Shown in pieces: positions 24,992-33,661 of a DNA stretch of 49,960 nucleotides (positions are counted from its first letter, which is position 1; each line of letters starts with the position of its first letter). The notes under the pieces are model-generated. The model was not told the origin of the DNA. It searched no databases and saw nothing but the letters and a program-made list of their open reading frames with translations. The translations under genes and the position numbers were made by a program. The stretch lies in assembly GCA_036488085.1 (NCBI GenBank), contig DASXHZ010000017.1, positions 1 through 49,960 of the forward strand, given 5' to 3'. This stretch comes from DASXHZ01 sp036488085. Its GTDB lineage: Bacteria > Acidobacteriota > Thermoanaerobaculia > Gp7-AA8.

Positions 24992-26237
24992 TACCGGGAC
25001 TCTTCAGGTTGCCGAGGAGTGTGAGCGAGAGGGTTTCTGGATCGACGATCGTGGCGGCGACGCGCTCGAGGTCCTCGAGAGTGACGGCGTCGATGTGCGC
25101 GATGATCTCGTCGGGCGTGAACTGGCGGCCGAAGTAATACTCCTGGCGCATGATCCCCGACATCCGGCTCACCGTCGATTCGAGTGACAAAAGGATCGAG
25201 CCCTTCAGGTGCAGCTTCGCGGCCGCAAGCTCGTCCGCCGTCGCGTTCTCATTCCGGAACTTGCGCATCTCTTCGAGCGTGATGCTGAGAACGCGCTTCA
25301 GGTTCTTCGGCACGCATGCGGCGTACACGGCCTCGTAGCCGCCGTGCAGATAGCCGTTGTGGTACGACATGATCGTGTAGACGAGGCCTTCCTGCTCGCG
25401 GATGCGTTGGAAGAGGCGCGACGACATCGCGCCGCCGAGGATCGTGTTGAAGATCGCGGCTGCATAGCGCTCGTCGACCTGCTGCGGGACGCCGCGAGAC
25501 CCGAGACAGACGTGCACCTGTTCCAGCTCGCGCTTTTCGCGGAGGACTACGTGCTGCGAAGGCGTCGGCGCGTTCCATTCGCGCCGAATCGGCGGCGCCG
25601 ACACCGGCGGGAAGGCCTTCTCGAGGAAGGGGACGATCTGCTCGGGGCGGACGTTGCCCGACGCGCAGAAGATGACGTTCGCCGGATGGAAAGTCTCGCG
25701 ATAGTGGTCAGCGATCTGCTGGCGCTGCAGCGAGTTGACCGTCTCTTCGGAGCCTAGGATCGGGCGGCCGAGCGGATGGTCGGGCCAGAACTTCTCGACG
25801 AAGATCTCGTGCACGAGGTCGTCGGGCGTGTCCTCGACCATCTTGATCTCTTCGAGGATGACGGAGCGCTCCGATTCGATGTCGTCATCGGTGAAGCGTG
25901 GCGCGACGACGATGTCGGTGAGGAGGTCGATCGCCAGGTCGACCTGTTCGTCGAGCACGTGCGCGTAGAACGACGTGTACTCCTTGCCTGTGAACGCGTC
26001 GACGTCGCCGCCGAGGATGTCGATCGCCTGCGCGATCTCGGCGGTGTTCCGCTTCTCGGTTCCTTTGAAGACGAGATGCTCGAGAAAGTGCGACGCGCCG
26101 CTGTGCTCGACCGTCTCGACCGCGGAACCGCTGCGCAGCGAGTATCCGAGGGCGACGGAGCGGACGTAGGGGAGCGACTCGACGAGCACCGTCAGGCCGG
26201 ACGGGAGAACGATTTTGACCGGTTTTTCATCGGACAT
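24957..26237 (-). CDS. M16-family zinc peptidase (processing-peptidase-like)
   Basis: A 426-residue M16 metallopeptidase. The inverted zinc motif is HFLEH (about 54-58, in ASHFLEHLVFKGT), with the third ligand Glu downstream in ERSVILEEIKMVEDTPDD (about 123-140). The second, inactive half shows GGAMSSRLFQRIREQEGLVY (about 266-285), the R/Y substrate-binding motif. Single-copy bacterial M16B proteins of this kind degrade or process peptides, often in the cytoplasm. There is no signal peptide. I chose the ATG at 26237 (MSDEKPVKIVLPSGLTV); a longer frame would enter the divergent intergenic region. Confidence 0.92.
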   Translation of the reverse strand: MSDEKPVKIVLPSGLTVLVESLPYVRSVALGYSLRSGSAVETVEHSGASHFLEHLVFKGTEKRNTAEIAQAIDILGGDVDAFTGKEYTSFYAHVLDEQVDLAIDLLTDIVVAPRFTDDDIESERSVILEEIKMVEDTPDDLVHEIFVEKFWPDHPLGRPILGSEETVNSLQRQQIADHYRETFHPANVIFCASGNVRPEQIVPFLEKAFPPVSAPPIRREWNAPTPSQHVVLREKRELEQVHVCLGSRGVPQQVDERYAAAIFNTILGGAMSSRLFQRIREQEGLVYTIMSYHNGYLHGGYEAVYAACVPKNLKRVLSITLEEMRKFRNENATADELAAAKLHLKGSILLSLESTVSRMSGIMRQEYYFGRQFTPDEIIAHIDAVTLEDLERVAATIVDPETLSLTLLGNLKSPGITADLLREAVA

Positions 26238-26307
26238 CTGCGGCGCGAATTCTAAGCTAGACTCCGACACTCTTCCTGGCATGAATCATTCTTGTGGTTG
26301 CCCAGCA

Positions 26308-27501
26308 GTGAAACGACTCGTCCTTCTTCTCTTCCCCCTTCTCTCGGTTTCCGCCTACGCCACGCTCCTTCCGGGATTTCGCATCGAGCAGGTCGCCCCG
26401 GTTTCGGGGTCCCTCACGTCGCTCTTGACCGACTCGCACGGCACGGTTTACTACACGCAGCAAAGCGGCGAGATCATGCGTGTTGGCACCAGCCAGCCTC
26501 TCGCGCGCGTCACCACCGAGGCAAACGGAGACGCCGGCCTCCTCGGCATGGCGTTCATCGATGACGACACGGTGGTCGTTCACTACACGACGGCCGGACA
26601 GTCGTATCACGTCGTCTCCCGCGTCGATCTTCGCACCGGGACCGAATCGGATATCCATCAGTTCGTGAGCGACATCACGTCGCCGGGCCGGGCGGTGTCG
26701 GCAGAACATCATGGCGGGCATCTGGTGGTGGCCGATGGCACCATCTACTTCGGCATCGGTGACTTCGGCCTCGGTTACGTCGCTTCCAGGCCGGAATGGA
26801 ACGGCGGCAAGGTCTTTCGCATCGACTCCGGCGGCGCCGTCTCGCAATTGGCGAGCGGATTCAGGAATCCGTTCGGCATGGCGTGGGATCCGGTCGGAAA
26901 GCGGCTGGTCGTTTCCGATAACGGGGACGTCACGGACGATGAGATCAACGTCGTCACACAAGGCGGCGGCTTCTTCGGATGGCCGTGCACGGCGGGCAAC
27001 GTCTATCCGCCCTGCGACGGAGCGATCCCGCCGCTTTACACCTTCCCGACCATCGTGGCGCCAACCGGCATCGCGCGGTTGTCAGGGGCGAACCGTCTGA
27101 TCAAGCGCGGGTATCTGGTCGGTGCGTACGTCACGCGCGCGATCTACTACGTCGCGAACGTCGATGCGCGACCGTTCCCCGACCCGGTGGCCATCACGAC
27201 CGGCGACGTCGCTCAGGTCATCGCCGTCACCGAGTCGCCGTCGGGCGATATCTACTTCGCAACCCGCCAGACGATCTATCGCCTAGTCACGCCACAACCG
27301 GGCGACTGCAATGCCGACGGCGTCGTCGACTTCAACGATCTGACGGCGCTCGAGCACGAGCTCAGTGGCGGCGCGGGAGAAAGTGCGGACCGTGCGAGCA
27401 GTTGGGGCTGCGACGCCGACGCCAACGGGGCGATCAGCTGGAGTGACTACGGCGCGCTACGGAAGCTGCTCGTCACCCGTACGCGGGCAGTCCGTCACTA
27501 A
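26308..27501 (+). CDS. Secreted beta-propeller (PQQ-dependent sugar dehydrogenase-like) with dockerin-like C-terminus
   Basis: A 397-residue secreted protein: signal peptide VKRLVLLLFPLLSVSAYA, then a GDH/sorbosone-dehydrogenase-like propeller (DAGLLGMAF, GGKVFRIDSGG, SGFRNPFGMAWDP, VVSDNGDVTDDEINVV, GGFFGWP). The C-terminal 65 residues contain two calcium-loop segments, GDCNADGVVDFNDLTALE and GCDADANGAISWSDYGALRK, each followed by a helix: the dockerin type I pattern. The propeller may be catalytic or only binding, since not all PQQ ligands can be checked by eye. The GTG start gives the cleanest signal peptide; ATG 26281 adds nine residues. A cohesin-like domain is encoded 4 kb away. Confidence 0.82.
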   Translation: MKRLVLLLFPLLSVSAYATLLPGFRIEQVAPVSGSLTSLLTDSHGTVYYTQQSGEIMRVGTSQPLARVTTEANGDAGLLGMAFIDDDTVVVHYTTAGQSYHVVSRVDLRTGTESDIHQFVSDITSPGRAVSAEHHGGHLVVADGTIYFGIGDFGLGYVASRPEWNGGKVFRIDSGGAVSQLASGFRNPFGMAWDPVGKRLVVSDNGDVTDDEINVVTQGGGFFGWPCTAGNVYPPCDGAIPPLYTFPTIVAPTGIARLSGANRLIKRGYLVGAYVTRAIYYVANVDARPFPDPVAITTGDVAQVIAVTESPSGDIYFATRQTIYRLVTPQPGDCNADGVVDFNDLTALEHELSGGAGESADRASSWGCDADANGAISWSDYGALRKLLVTRTRAVRH

Positions 27502-27539
27502 CATAGCTGACGGTTGTAAATCCCGTTCAGCCGGCGCCC

Positions 27540-28385
27540 GTGCCGGTCACGCCGATTTACCCGACGAACGGTCAACAAGACGTCTCGCAGACGTTCACCT
27601 TGAAATGGACGAATGGGATCGATTCGACGAAAGGGAACATCCCGTATGTGTACAACGCTCCCGTCTACGACGTCTATGGACGTGGTTGGGGCGGAGCGGA
27701 TCTGCTGCAGGGCTCCGGACCGTGCAACCCTGACTCGTCAGGGTATTGTACGATGAGCATCGCGGGCGCTAAATCGAACTCGTACATGTACTGGCACGTC
27801 ATTGCCAAGTTCCCCGTGCCCGGCGGTACGTCGGGGCCGTACATGACCACTGATTCGAGCGTGTTCAACTTCACAACGTCGAGAATTCAAACAGCGCCGG
27901 TTTCTTTCGAGACGAATGACTGGATCCATTTCCTGACGGCATATTGGTGCGGCGGCAGTTCGATGCTTCCGACCGCCACGAGTGAGGGGTCGTGCGAGTC
28001 GTTCAAAGTGATCAACCAAACCTACCATGCCGACGGCGATCTCTATAATGGCGATGTTATCGCGCTTCAGTCGAACGGGAACTATGCAACCGGCTACTAT
28101 GTCACAGCCGTAAACGGCGGCGGCAGTAATCTGTGGGTCGCGGCTTCGTCCATCGGTTCAACAGAGCAATTCACCATCAACAAGGTCAGCGATTATTGGA
28201 CCACTCCGGAACGCGAATTTTTAACGGCGATCGGTTCTCGCTTACGTCGAGCGGCGGGTATTACGTCAACGCGTATAATGGCGGCGGCGGTAACGTCGAC
28301 GTATGTAATGACGACGGGTCAGGGAATTGCAACGCAAATACGACATTCACCGCGCAAAATCAAGTTCATTTTCCAAGTGCACTGA
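27540..28385 (+). pseudogene. Degraded beta-trefoil (fascin-like) surface-protein gene
   Basis: The frame opens abruptly with an Ig/FnIII-like segment (VTPIYPTNGQQDVSQTFTLKW) and has no signal peptide or ribosome binding site, so its 5' end seems lost. A beta-trefoil-like repeat (YNGDVIALQSNGNYATGYYV) follows. The matching second repeat (FNGDRFSLTSSGGYYVNAYN) is in another frame: reading shifts by one base at the T5 run 28218-28222. Base composition is visibly lower in G+C than in flanking genes, a hint of transfer. Either a pseudogene or a real gene broken by an assembly error at the T-run. It directly follows the dockerin propeller gene. Confidence 0.6.
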
Positions 28386-28482
28386 GGATCTTTCAGTCCG
28401 CCGGATCGGGTGCTTCGCTGTTGCACTCGATCCGGCAAAGTCGTCGCACAGTCCCCGGCCGGCTTCGAATGTACCGCGGCAG

Positions 28483-28999
28483 TCACCACTCGTTATAGTG
28501 CGTCTTTCCGTCGAGTGCGAGCGCTGTCGATGTGGAGTGCAGGTCGAAAACGTTGCTGCCATCCGAAAAGCTCGTATCAAGAGCATCGCTGCTCGAGAGC
28601 GTCTTCCATTCCGGCTTCCCTGTCATCGGATCAATCAAGTCTCGTTCATTCAGGAGATGGATTTTCTGGCCGCTGTTCAATTCAATCGGTTTCGTCAGCT
28701 CCTCGAGGGTCTTGGGATACTCGCCCTGATTCAGGTCGGGCGGTAACTTTATATTGTAGGAAGCGGCGCTACGCGGAAATCGCGATAACGGTCAATGGCG
28801 TCAGTGATGCGCTGAAGCCGCTCGTGAAGTTCCCGCTCCTTCTGCCGCCGTAGTGCGAACCGTGCCACCGGCATCGCCACCGCAGAAAGGATGGTGATGA
28901 TGGCGCGCATACAGTGATCAGTTCGGCGATCGTGAAGCCGCGTGGCCGCGGGGAGCGGGCATCGTCTGGCGGGTCAGGTAGTTCCGAAATCACGAACAT
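28483..28999 (-). pseudogene. Type IV pilin-like gene copy with two frameshifts
   Basis: The N-terminus keeps the prepilin signal RGFTIAELITVC. The frame is then lost at a GCGCGC run near 28903-28908. In the next frame the sequence continues as a pilin helix (ILSAVAMPVARFALRRQKER) until near 28764-28770, where a second shift restores a frame reading LNQGEYPKTLEELTKPIE and ending ALDGKTHYNEW. The restored protein parallels the intact pilin at 30628-31107, including NERDLIDPMTGK and the identical C-terminus, so this is a duplicated, decayed or mis-assembled pilin. It overlaps the end of the methyltransferase gene by 26 bp. Confidence 0.75.
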
Positions 29000-29585
29000 A
29001 AGGCGCAATCATGGTCTCAAACGATTTCAATTCGTCGCTTCCGTCTCGACCCGACCGACCGCTCGCTTCCACGATGAGCACGGAAGGCGCACTAGGCAGT
29101 CCTTGGCTCAATTCGTGACGCTCTAGCTCGGTAAGATTGGCATGGGTGCTCCGGCCATATTCGCACGAGACAAACGTCGAGAAGCCGCTGCGGTTCAGGG
29201 TGAGAAGCAACATTGGCAAATTGTAGAGAAAGCGGTGCCCCCAGCCGTGAAATGCCCGGTTCAATTCGAGGCAGCCGAGGAATTGCTCGTCATCAGTCAT
29301 GTCCGCGGGCTGCTTATAATGCGTGAGCCACACCCAGTCGAGGTTCGGTGTAGAGATACGCATAATCCCGTCGTCAGTCAGCACCCGCCGGCACTCGCGG
29401 AGAAAGCGAAGGCCGTCGACGAGAGGCAGGTGCTCGAGGAAGTGTTCGGCGAAGATGAACTCGACTTGTTCGAAGGGTAGGCCGCGCGTGACGTCGAGTA
29501 CGGCATCGATGCCCGGATATGGAACGAGGTCTACGTTCGTCCAGCCGCTGAGCGGGGACATACCCGCACCGATGTGCAGCTTCAT
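28974..29585 (-). CDS. SAM-dependent methyltransferase (class I)
   Basis: A 203-residue methyltransferase: MKLHIGAGMSPLSGWTNVDL (SAM motif I at about 4-11 and acidic D19), DVTRGLPFEQ, FIFAEHFLEHL (about 43-53), LRECRRVLTDDGIMRISTPN (motifs post-I to III). It resembles small glycan- or lipid-related methyltransferases near surface-polysaccharide genes. The start at 29585 fits motif I; an upstream ATG adds nine residues. It lies inside the pilin cluster between an intact and a decayed pilin, so it may modify a pilus-linked product; this is only context. Confidence 0.82.
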   Translation of the reverse strand: MKLHIGAGMSPLSGWTNVDLVPYPGIDAVLDVTRGLPFEQVEFIFAEHFLEHLPLVDGLRFLRECRRVLTDDGIMRISTPNLDWVWLTHYKQPADMTDDEQFLGCLELNRAFHGWGHRFLYNLPMLLLTLNRSGFSTFVSCEYGRSTHANLTELERHELSQGLPSAPSVLIVEASGRSGRDGSDELKSFETMIAPYVRDFGTT

Positions 29586-29646
29586 TCGCTCACCGTACCT
29601 GCCTATCGGCATTTCTCGCCAGTTATCGTCATCGCAGCGACCGCCA

Positions 29647-30219
29647 CTACTTCACCGGATTCCCGCCTGTGCCGTTTTGCGGCACCAAGGTCCGCATGTT
29701 GATTTCGTTCTTCAGATCGTCGGTCGTGTAGACCCACGTCTCGTACGTGTCGGCGCCGTTGAGGCTCATGTACGACTTCCCGGTGACCGGCGGACGGACG
29801 CCGACGAACGGGCCGACGTAGTCTTTAGGCGAGGCGCCGGCATTGAAATTCGCGCTTTGCTTGCCGGTGGCCGGATCTACGGTGCGTGTCACGGCACCCG
29901 CCGGCACTAGGATCCAGTCGGCCTTTCCGGTAAGCGGATCGAGGTATTCGCCGTTGACGCCGCGGATGTAGCGCGGAAGGCGCGCTTCCTTGATCTGGTC
30001 GAGCTTTACCGGATTGCCCTTCGTCTTCTGGAACTCGTAGATCGAGCGGGCGTACTGCTTCATCACGAAGATCGTCTGCCGTTCCCGATCGCGCTGCATG
30101 ATCGCCGACCACTGCCGCGGCACCGTGTACGCCGCGAAGATCATGATGATCGTGAGGATGACGATCAGGCCGGCGAGCGTGAAGCCGCGCTCTCTATCAG
30201 AGGTCCGAGTAGGCGACAT
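29647..30219 (-). CDS. Minor pseudopilin-like protein lacking Glu5
   Basis: A 190-residue prepilin-type protein. The class III signal is short (MSPTRTSDRERG) followed by FTLAGLIVILTIIMIFAAYTVP. Position +5 of the mature protein, nearly always Glu, is Gly (FTLAG). The soluble part contains YLDPLTGKADW, similar to the DPMTGK block of the neighbouring pilins. Loss of Glu5 is known in GspK-type tip pseudopilins and suggests a tip or initiation role rather than a bulk subunit. The start overlaps the upstream pilin by 23 bp. Confidence 0.82.
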   Translation of the reverse strand: MSPTRTSDRERGFTLAGLIVILTIIMIFAAYTVPRQWSAIMQRDRERQTIFVMKQYARSIYEFQKTKGNPVKLDQIKEARLPRYIRGVNGEYLDPLTGKADWILVPAGAVTRTVDPATGKQSANFNAGASPKDYVGPFVGVRPPVTGKSYMSLNGADTYETWVYTTDDLKNEINMRTLVPQNGTGGNPVK

Positions 30220-30634
30220 TGTCGAGCGTCTTCCCCGGCGCCTTGCTCTTCACGTCGATGATGCCGGGACCCTTCGTGGCGTTCTCCGGGTTCGTGTCGG
30301 CAGCCTGATCCGGATCGGCCGGCTGGTCCTGGACCGCGTCCCAATCGGGTTGCTTCGTGATGGGATCGTTCGGGATCTTGCGCAGGTAGTTCGGCACGAG
30401 CTCGTTCAGGTCGGTGGGGTAGCGCTGCTTGTCGGCGTAGAAGTCGTCGATCGCCTTGCGCAACTCGTGCAGGTCGTCGCGCAGCGCTGCTTCCTGGGCC
30501 TTGCGCTGCGCGTTCCGCACGTTGACGACCGCGACCGCCGCGAGGATCCCGATGATCGTCACGACGACGATGAGCTCAATGAGCGTGAAGCCCTTCTGCC
30601 GATTCTGATTTCGCTTCATCCGTCTCATCACCAT
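30197..30634 (-). CDS. GspG/PilE-like major pilin candidate
   Basis: A 145-residue prepilin. The cleavage motif KGFTLIELIVVVTIIGILAA is canonical, with Glu5 present. The helix continues VAVVNVRNAQRKAQEAALRD, followed by DDFYADKQRYPTDLNELV and IPNDPITKQPDWDA, the layout of GspG-type pseudopilins. An alternative start at 30619 (MKRNQNRQKG) would give a more typical leader length. It overlaps the preceding pilin gene by 7 bp. Confidence 0.9.
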   Translation of the reverse strand: MVMRRMKRNQNRQKGFTLIELIVVVTIIGILAAVAVVNVRNAQRKAQEAALRDDLHELRKAIDDFYADKQRYPTDLNELVPNYLRKIPNDPITKQPDWDAVQDQPADPDQAADTNPENATKGPGIIDVKSKAPGKTLDNVAYSDL

Positions 30635-31107
30635 TCGTTGTAGTGCGTCTTGCCGTCGAGGGCGAGTGCGTGCGACTTGGAGTGGATTTCGTAGATGTTG
30701 TAGCCGTCACTCGAGCCGGCGTGATCGGGGTCGTCGCTGGTCGACAGCGTGTCCCACTCGTTCTTGCCCGTCATCGGATCGATGAGATCGCGCTCGCGGA
30801 GGAACTTTACCTTCGTCCCATCGAGCTTTTCGACCCCTTTGACCAGATCGTCGAACTCCTTCGGATACTTGTTTTGCCCGACCGCCTCCTGCACCTTGAG
30901 CTGACCCGCTACCGCGAGGTCGTGGTAGTAGTCGATGGCATCCGTGATCTTGCGCAGCCGCTCCTTCAGCTCCAGCTCCTTCTGACGGCGCAGGCCGAAG
31001 CGCGCCACCGGCATCGCCATCGCCGAAAGGATGGCGATGATGGCGCAGACCGTGATCAGTTCTGCGACCGTGAAGCCTTGCTGGAGGGATGGGCGTTTCA
31101 TCATCAC
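30628..31107 (-). CDS. Type IV pilin / pseudopilin
   Basis: A 159-residue prepilin with leader MMMKRPSLQQG and mature start FTVAELITVCAIIAILSAMA (Glu5 present). The remainder is an amphipathic helix (RRQKELELKERLRKITDAID) and a C-terminal domain ending ERDLIDPMTGK...ALDGKTHYNEW. It is the intact paralogue of the decayed copy at 28483-28999. The start overlaps the secretin stop by 4 bp. Confidence 0.87.
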   Translation of the reverse strand: MMMKRPSLQQGFTVAELITVCAIIAILSAMAMPVARFGLRRQKELELKERLRKITDAIDYYHDLAVAGQLKVQEAVGQNKYPKEFDDLVKGVEKLDGTKVKFLRERDLIDPMTGKNEWDTLSTSDDPDHAGSSDGYNIYEIHSKSHALALDGKTHYNEW

Positions 31108-33596
31108 TGGACCTGAGCGCGGCCTCCGGTGACCGCCGTCATCACGGTCGTCCCCGCCCCGTCGTGAAGCTCGGGCGGCTCGACGACGAGCATCGTCTCG
31201 CCCGACTTACTGCCGCGGACGCGCAGCCCGATGACGTCACCGCCGCTGACGAACTGCAGCGGCTTGCCGTCGGACGAGGTGATCTTGACCGTTCCGGTAT
31301 CGCGGTTGATCGTCGCGACCGGAGGCGTCTTCGGATCGACTAACAGCGCGTTCCCGAATATGACCTCCGATACGTCCATCGCATTGCGGTCGTAGTGGAG
31401 CACGAGCGAGTCGGTGCTGAGCCCTTCGAGATCCATCCCGATGATGTTCCACACCTTCTGCTCGCCGGGCAGGATCTTCAGCGTCACTGGCTCGGCGCCC
31501 ATGCGCGGCGCGAGCCGCAGCGAGGCGATGCTCGGAGTCGCGACCAGCGATTCCGTGCTTGCCATCGACTGTGTCGCTGGCGAGGTCGACGGACTCAGGC
31601 TCGCCTGCGGAGGGTTCGGATTCGGGCTCGGCGGAGCCGCCGTATTCGGCGGATTGTTCTGGTTCTGCAGGAACGGATTCGTTGGCGCGTTGCCGCCGGC
31701 CGGCGCGGCCGGTGCTACCGTACGGCCGTTCGGCGTGACGTCGCCTTCGCCCTCCGGCGCGACCTGCATCGGCGGCCGCTGCTGCACGAACGGATCGCCG
31801 CTCGTCTGCGATTCGATGCGCGGCGAGACGCCGCGGAACGTCAGGTTGTTCTGCGTGCCGACCCACATCGGCGCCACGTCATCCTCGGTGATGTCCGGCA
31901 TGCGCACGATGTGCGGCGTCATCGTCAGCACGAGGTCCGTGCGAATCTTCGACGAGCTCGACTCGGTGAAGAAACGTCCGAGGATCGGGATGTCGCCGAG
32001 GAACGGCGTCTTCTTGTCGTTGTACTGAGTCGAATCCTGAATGAGGCCGGCGAGGAAGTTCGTCTCGCCATCCTTGAGGCGGATGGTCGACTCGATCGTG
32101 CGTGTGGCGAACGTAGGCTGATCAGGCTGCCCTGGCGAGCTCACCGGCGTACCTAGGTTCGACACTTCGACCGTCAGCTTGAGCGTCACCTCATTGTTGT
32201 GGTGGACGCGCGGCTCGATCGCGACCTTGATGCCGACGTCCTGGTATTGATACGACGTGACTGGCGCAAACGTGCCGCCGGTCGTACTCCCGACCGCCGC
32301 ACTCGTGAACGTCGACACAGGAACGGGGATGCGCTGACCGATGTGGAGCGACGCTTTCTCACCCTCCGAGATCCGGAGTTCGGGATTTGCCAGGAGCTCA
32401 GCATTTCCGACCGATTTGAGGAGGCCATACGTCGGCTGCGGCACTGAGAAGCTGAACGACTTGCTCGTGAGGTTGCGCAAGTCGTCAAGGGTGGCGGCAA
32501 CGTTGGTTCCACCGGTGATGGTCGCGGAGGTTGGATTCCCCTTGTCATCGGTACGCGCCACCTGCGTCACGATCGGTGAACCGCCGACGCCGGCGAGCGC
32601 AAAGCCGATGTCGCGCGTTTTCGTGAGATCCATCTGCAGCAGCTCGACGTCGACTACCACTTCCGCCTTCGCCTTGTCGTTCGCCTCGATGATCTTCTGC
32701 GCGATGCGGACCTTGTCGGCCGTGTCGCGGATCGTGATGGCGTTGAGCGCCTTGAGCGGGAAGACGTTGCGCGCCTCGATCATCGTGCGTACGACGTTGG
32801 TCACCTGCTCGGCGTCGCCGTTCGAGAGGTAGAACGTCTGGATGACGAGGTCCTCGTAGTCGCGGCGCGCCTGCGGGTTGTCGGGGACGACGATGATGGT
32901 GTGCTCGTCGAGCACCTTGTAGAAGTGATTGGCCGCCTGCATGACGCGTTCGAGCGCCTGCTGCGCGGTGACGTCTTTCAGCTCGATCGAGATGCGGTCG
33001 TCCTTGACCGCCTGATCGAAGAGGATGTTGATGCCGAATGCATTGCCGAGGGCGCGATAGATGTCCTTGACGGGCGTCTCGTGCGAGAAGTTCAGCGAGA
33101 TCGGCTCGTTGGATGCGGGGTTGAGCTGCGGCGGCTGGACCTTGGTGATCTGCGCGCGCTTCTTCATCTCGTCGATCGACAACTTGTCGCCCGACATCGC
33201 GGCCTGCGTGTCCTGAACCATCCGAACGCTTTTTCCGAGCTCCACGGCCGCGTACTGGTTGGTGGTGTCGAGCTTCACGGTCAACTCGAACTCCGTGGCG
33301 GCGAGCGTGGCGAGCCGAATGCGCTCGGCCCCGGCCGCGGAGTCGGCGGCGCCCTTCAGCGTCTTCCCCTTTTGGAAGTGCAGACGCGAGGCCTCGAGCT
33401 TCGCCCGGCTCAGCGCGATCGTGTACTTCATGTTCTGGGGGTCGACCTGCAGCGCCTTCTCGTAGTTCGTGACCGCCGTGTCCCAGTCCTTCGTGACTTC
33501 GGCGTTTTGACCGAGCTCGTAAGCCTTGTAGCTGACGCACGAGAAGAGTGGCAGAGCGATGAGAAGCGCCGCGGCCAGATGTTTCATTCGGTTCAT
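31104..33596 (-). CDS. Secretin (PilQ/GspD family) with N-terminal TPR and C-terminal cohesin-like domain
   Basis: An 830-residue outer-membrane lipoprotein secretin. Lipobox LFSC (C20). The N-terminal region has a TPR pair (DWDTAVTNYEKALQVDPQNM), then an STN/N0-type domain (KDIYRALGNAFGINILFD), NolW-like N-domain (YLSNGDAEQVTNVVRTMIEA), and the secretin core with ELLANPELRISEGEKASLHI and FLGDIPILGRFF. After a Pro/Asn-rich linker (about 610-690) comes a beta-rich module (about 700-830) with LVLHYDRNAMDVSEVIFGNA and GDVIGLRVRG, matching the type I cohesin pattern. It forms the gate for the pilus/secretion machine; the cohesin module could bind dockerin proteins at the outer membrane. Confidence 0.9.
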   Translation of the reverse strand: MNRMKHLAAALLIALPLFSCVSYKAYELGQNAEVTKDWDTAVTNYEKALQVDPQNMKYTIALSRAKLEASRLHFQKGKTLKGAADSAAGAERIRLATLAATEFELTVKLDTTNQYAAVELGKSVRMVQDTQAAMSGDKLSIDEMKKRAQITKVQPPQLNPASNEPISLNFSHETPVKDIYRALGNAFGINILFDQAVKDDRISIELKDVTAQQALERVMQAANHFYKVLDEHTIIVVPDNPQARRDYEDLVIQTFYLSNGDAEQVTNVVRTMIEARNVFPLKALNAITIRDTADKVRIAQKIIEANDKAKAEVVVDVELLQMDLTKTRDIGFALAGVGGSPIVTQVARTDDKGNPTSATITGGTNVAATLDDLRNLTSKSFSFSVPQPTYGLLKSVGNAELLANPELRISEGEKASLHIGQRIPVPVSTFTSAAVGSTTGGTFAPVTSYQYQDVGIKVAIEPRVHHNNEVTLKLTVEVSNLGTPVSSPGQPDQPTFATRTIESTIRLKDGETNFLAGLIQDSTQYNDKKTPFLGDIPILGRFFTESSSSKIRTDLVLTMTPHIVRMPDITEDDVAPMWVGTQNNLTFRGVSPRIESQTSGDPFVQQRPPMQVAPEGEGDVTPNGRTVAPAAPAGGNAPTNPFLQNQNNPPNTAAPPSPNPNPPQASLSPSTSPATQSMASTESLVATPSIASLRLAPRMGAEPVTLKILPGEQKVWNIIGMDLEGLSTDSLVLHYDRNAMDVSEVIFGNALLVDPKTPPVATINRDTGTVKITSSDGKPLQFVSGGDVIGLRVRGSKSGETMLVVEPPELHDGAGTTVMTAVTGGRAQVQ

Positions 33597-33661
33597 TCGT
33601 TTGTCTTTCTCGATGATCTGCTGCTCACTCGTTGTGACGCGCTGATCGCGGAAACGTCACT

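Noticed and set aside
27792..27805. TGGCAC-N4-TTGC, resembling a sigma-54 promoter
   Set aside because: The spacing is one base short of the required GG-N10-GC, and it lies inside a coding-like region with no gene start nearby.
28217..28223. A-TTT-TTA as a programmed -1 frameshift site
   Set aside because: It is not a true XXXYYYZ slippery heptamer, no strong downstream structure is evident, and other frameshifts occur close by. Decay or sequence error is simpler.
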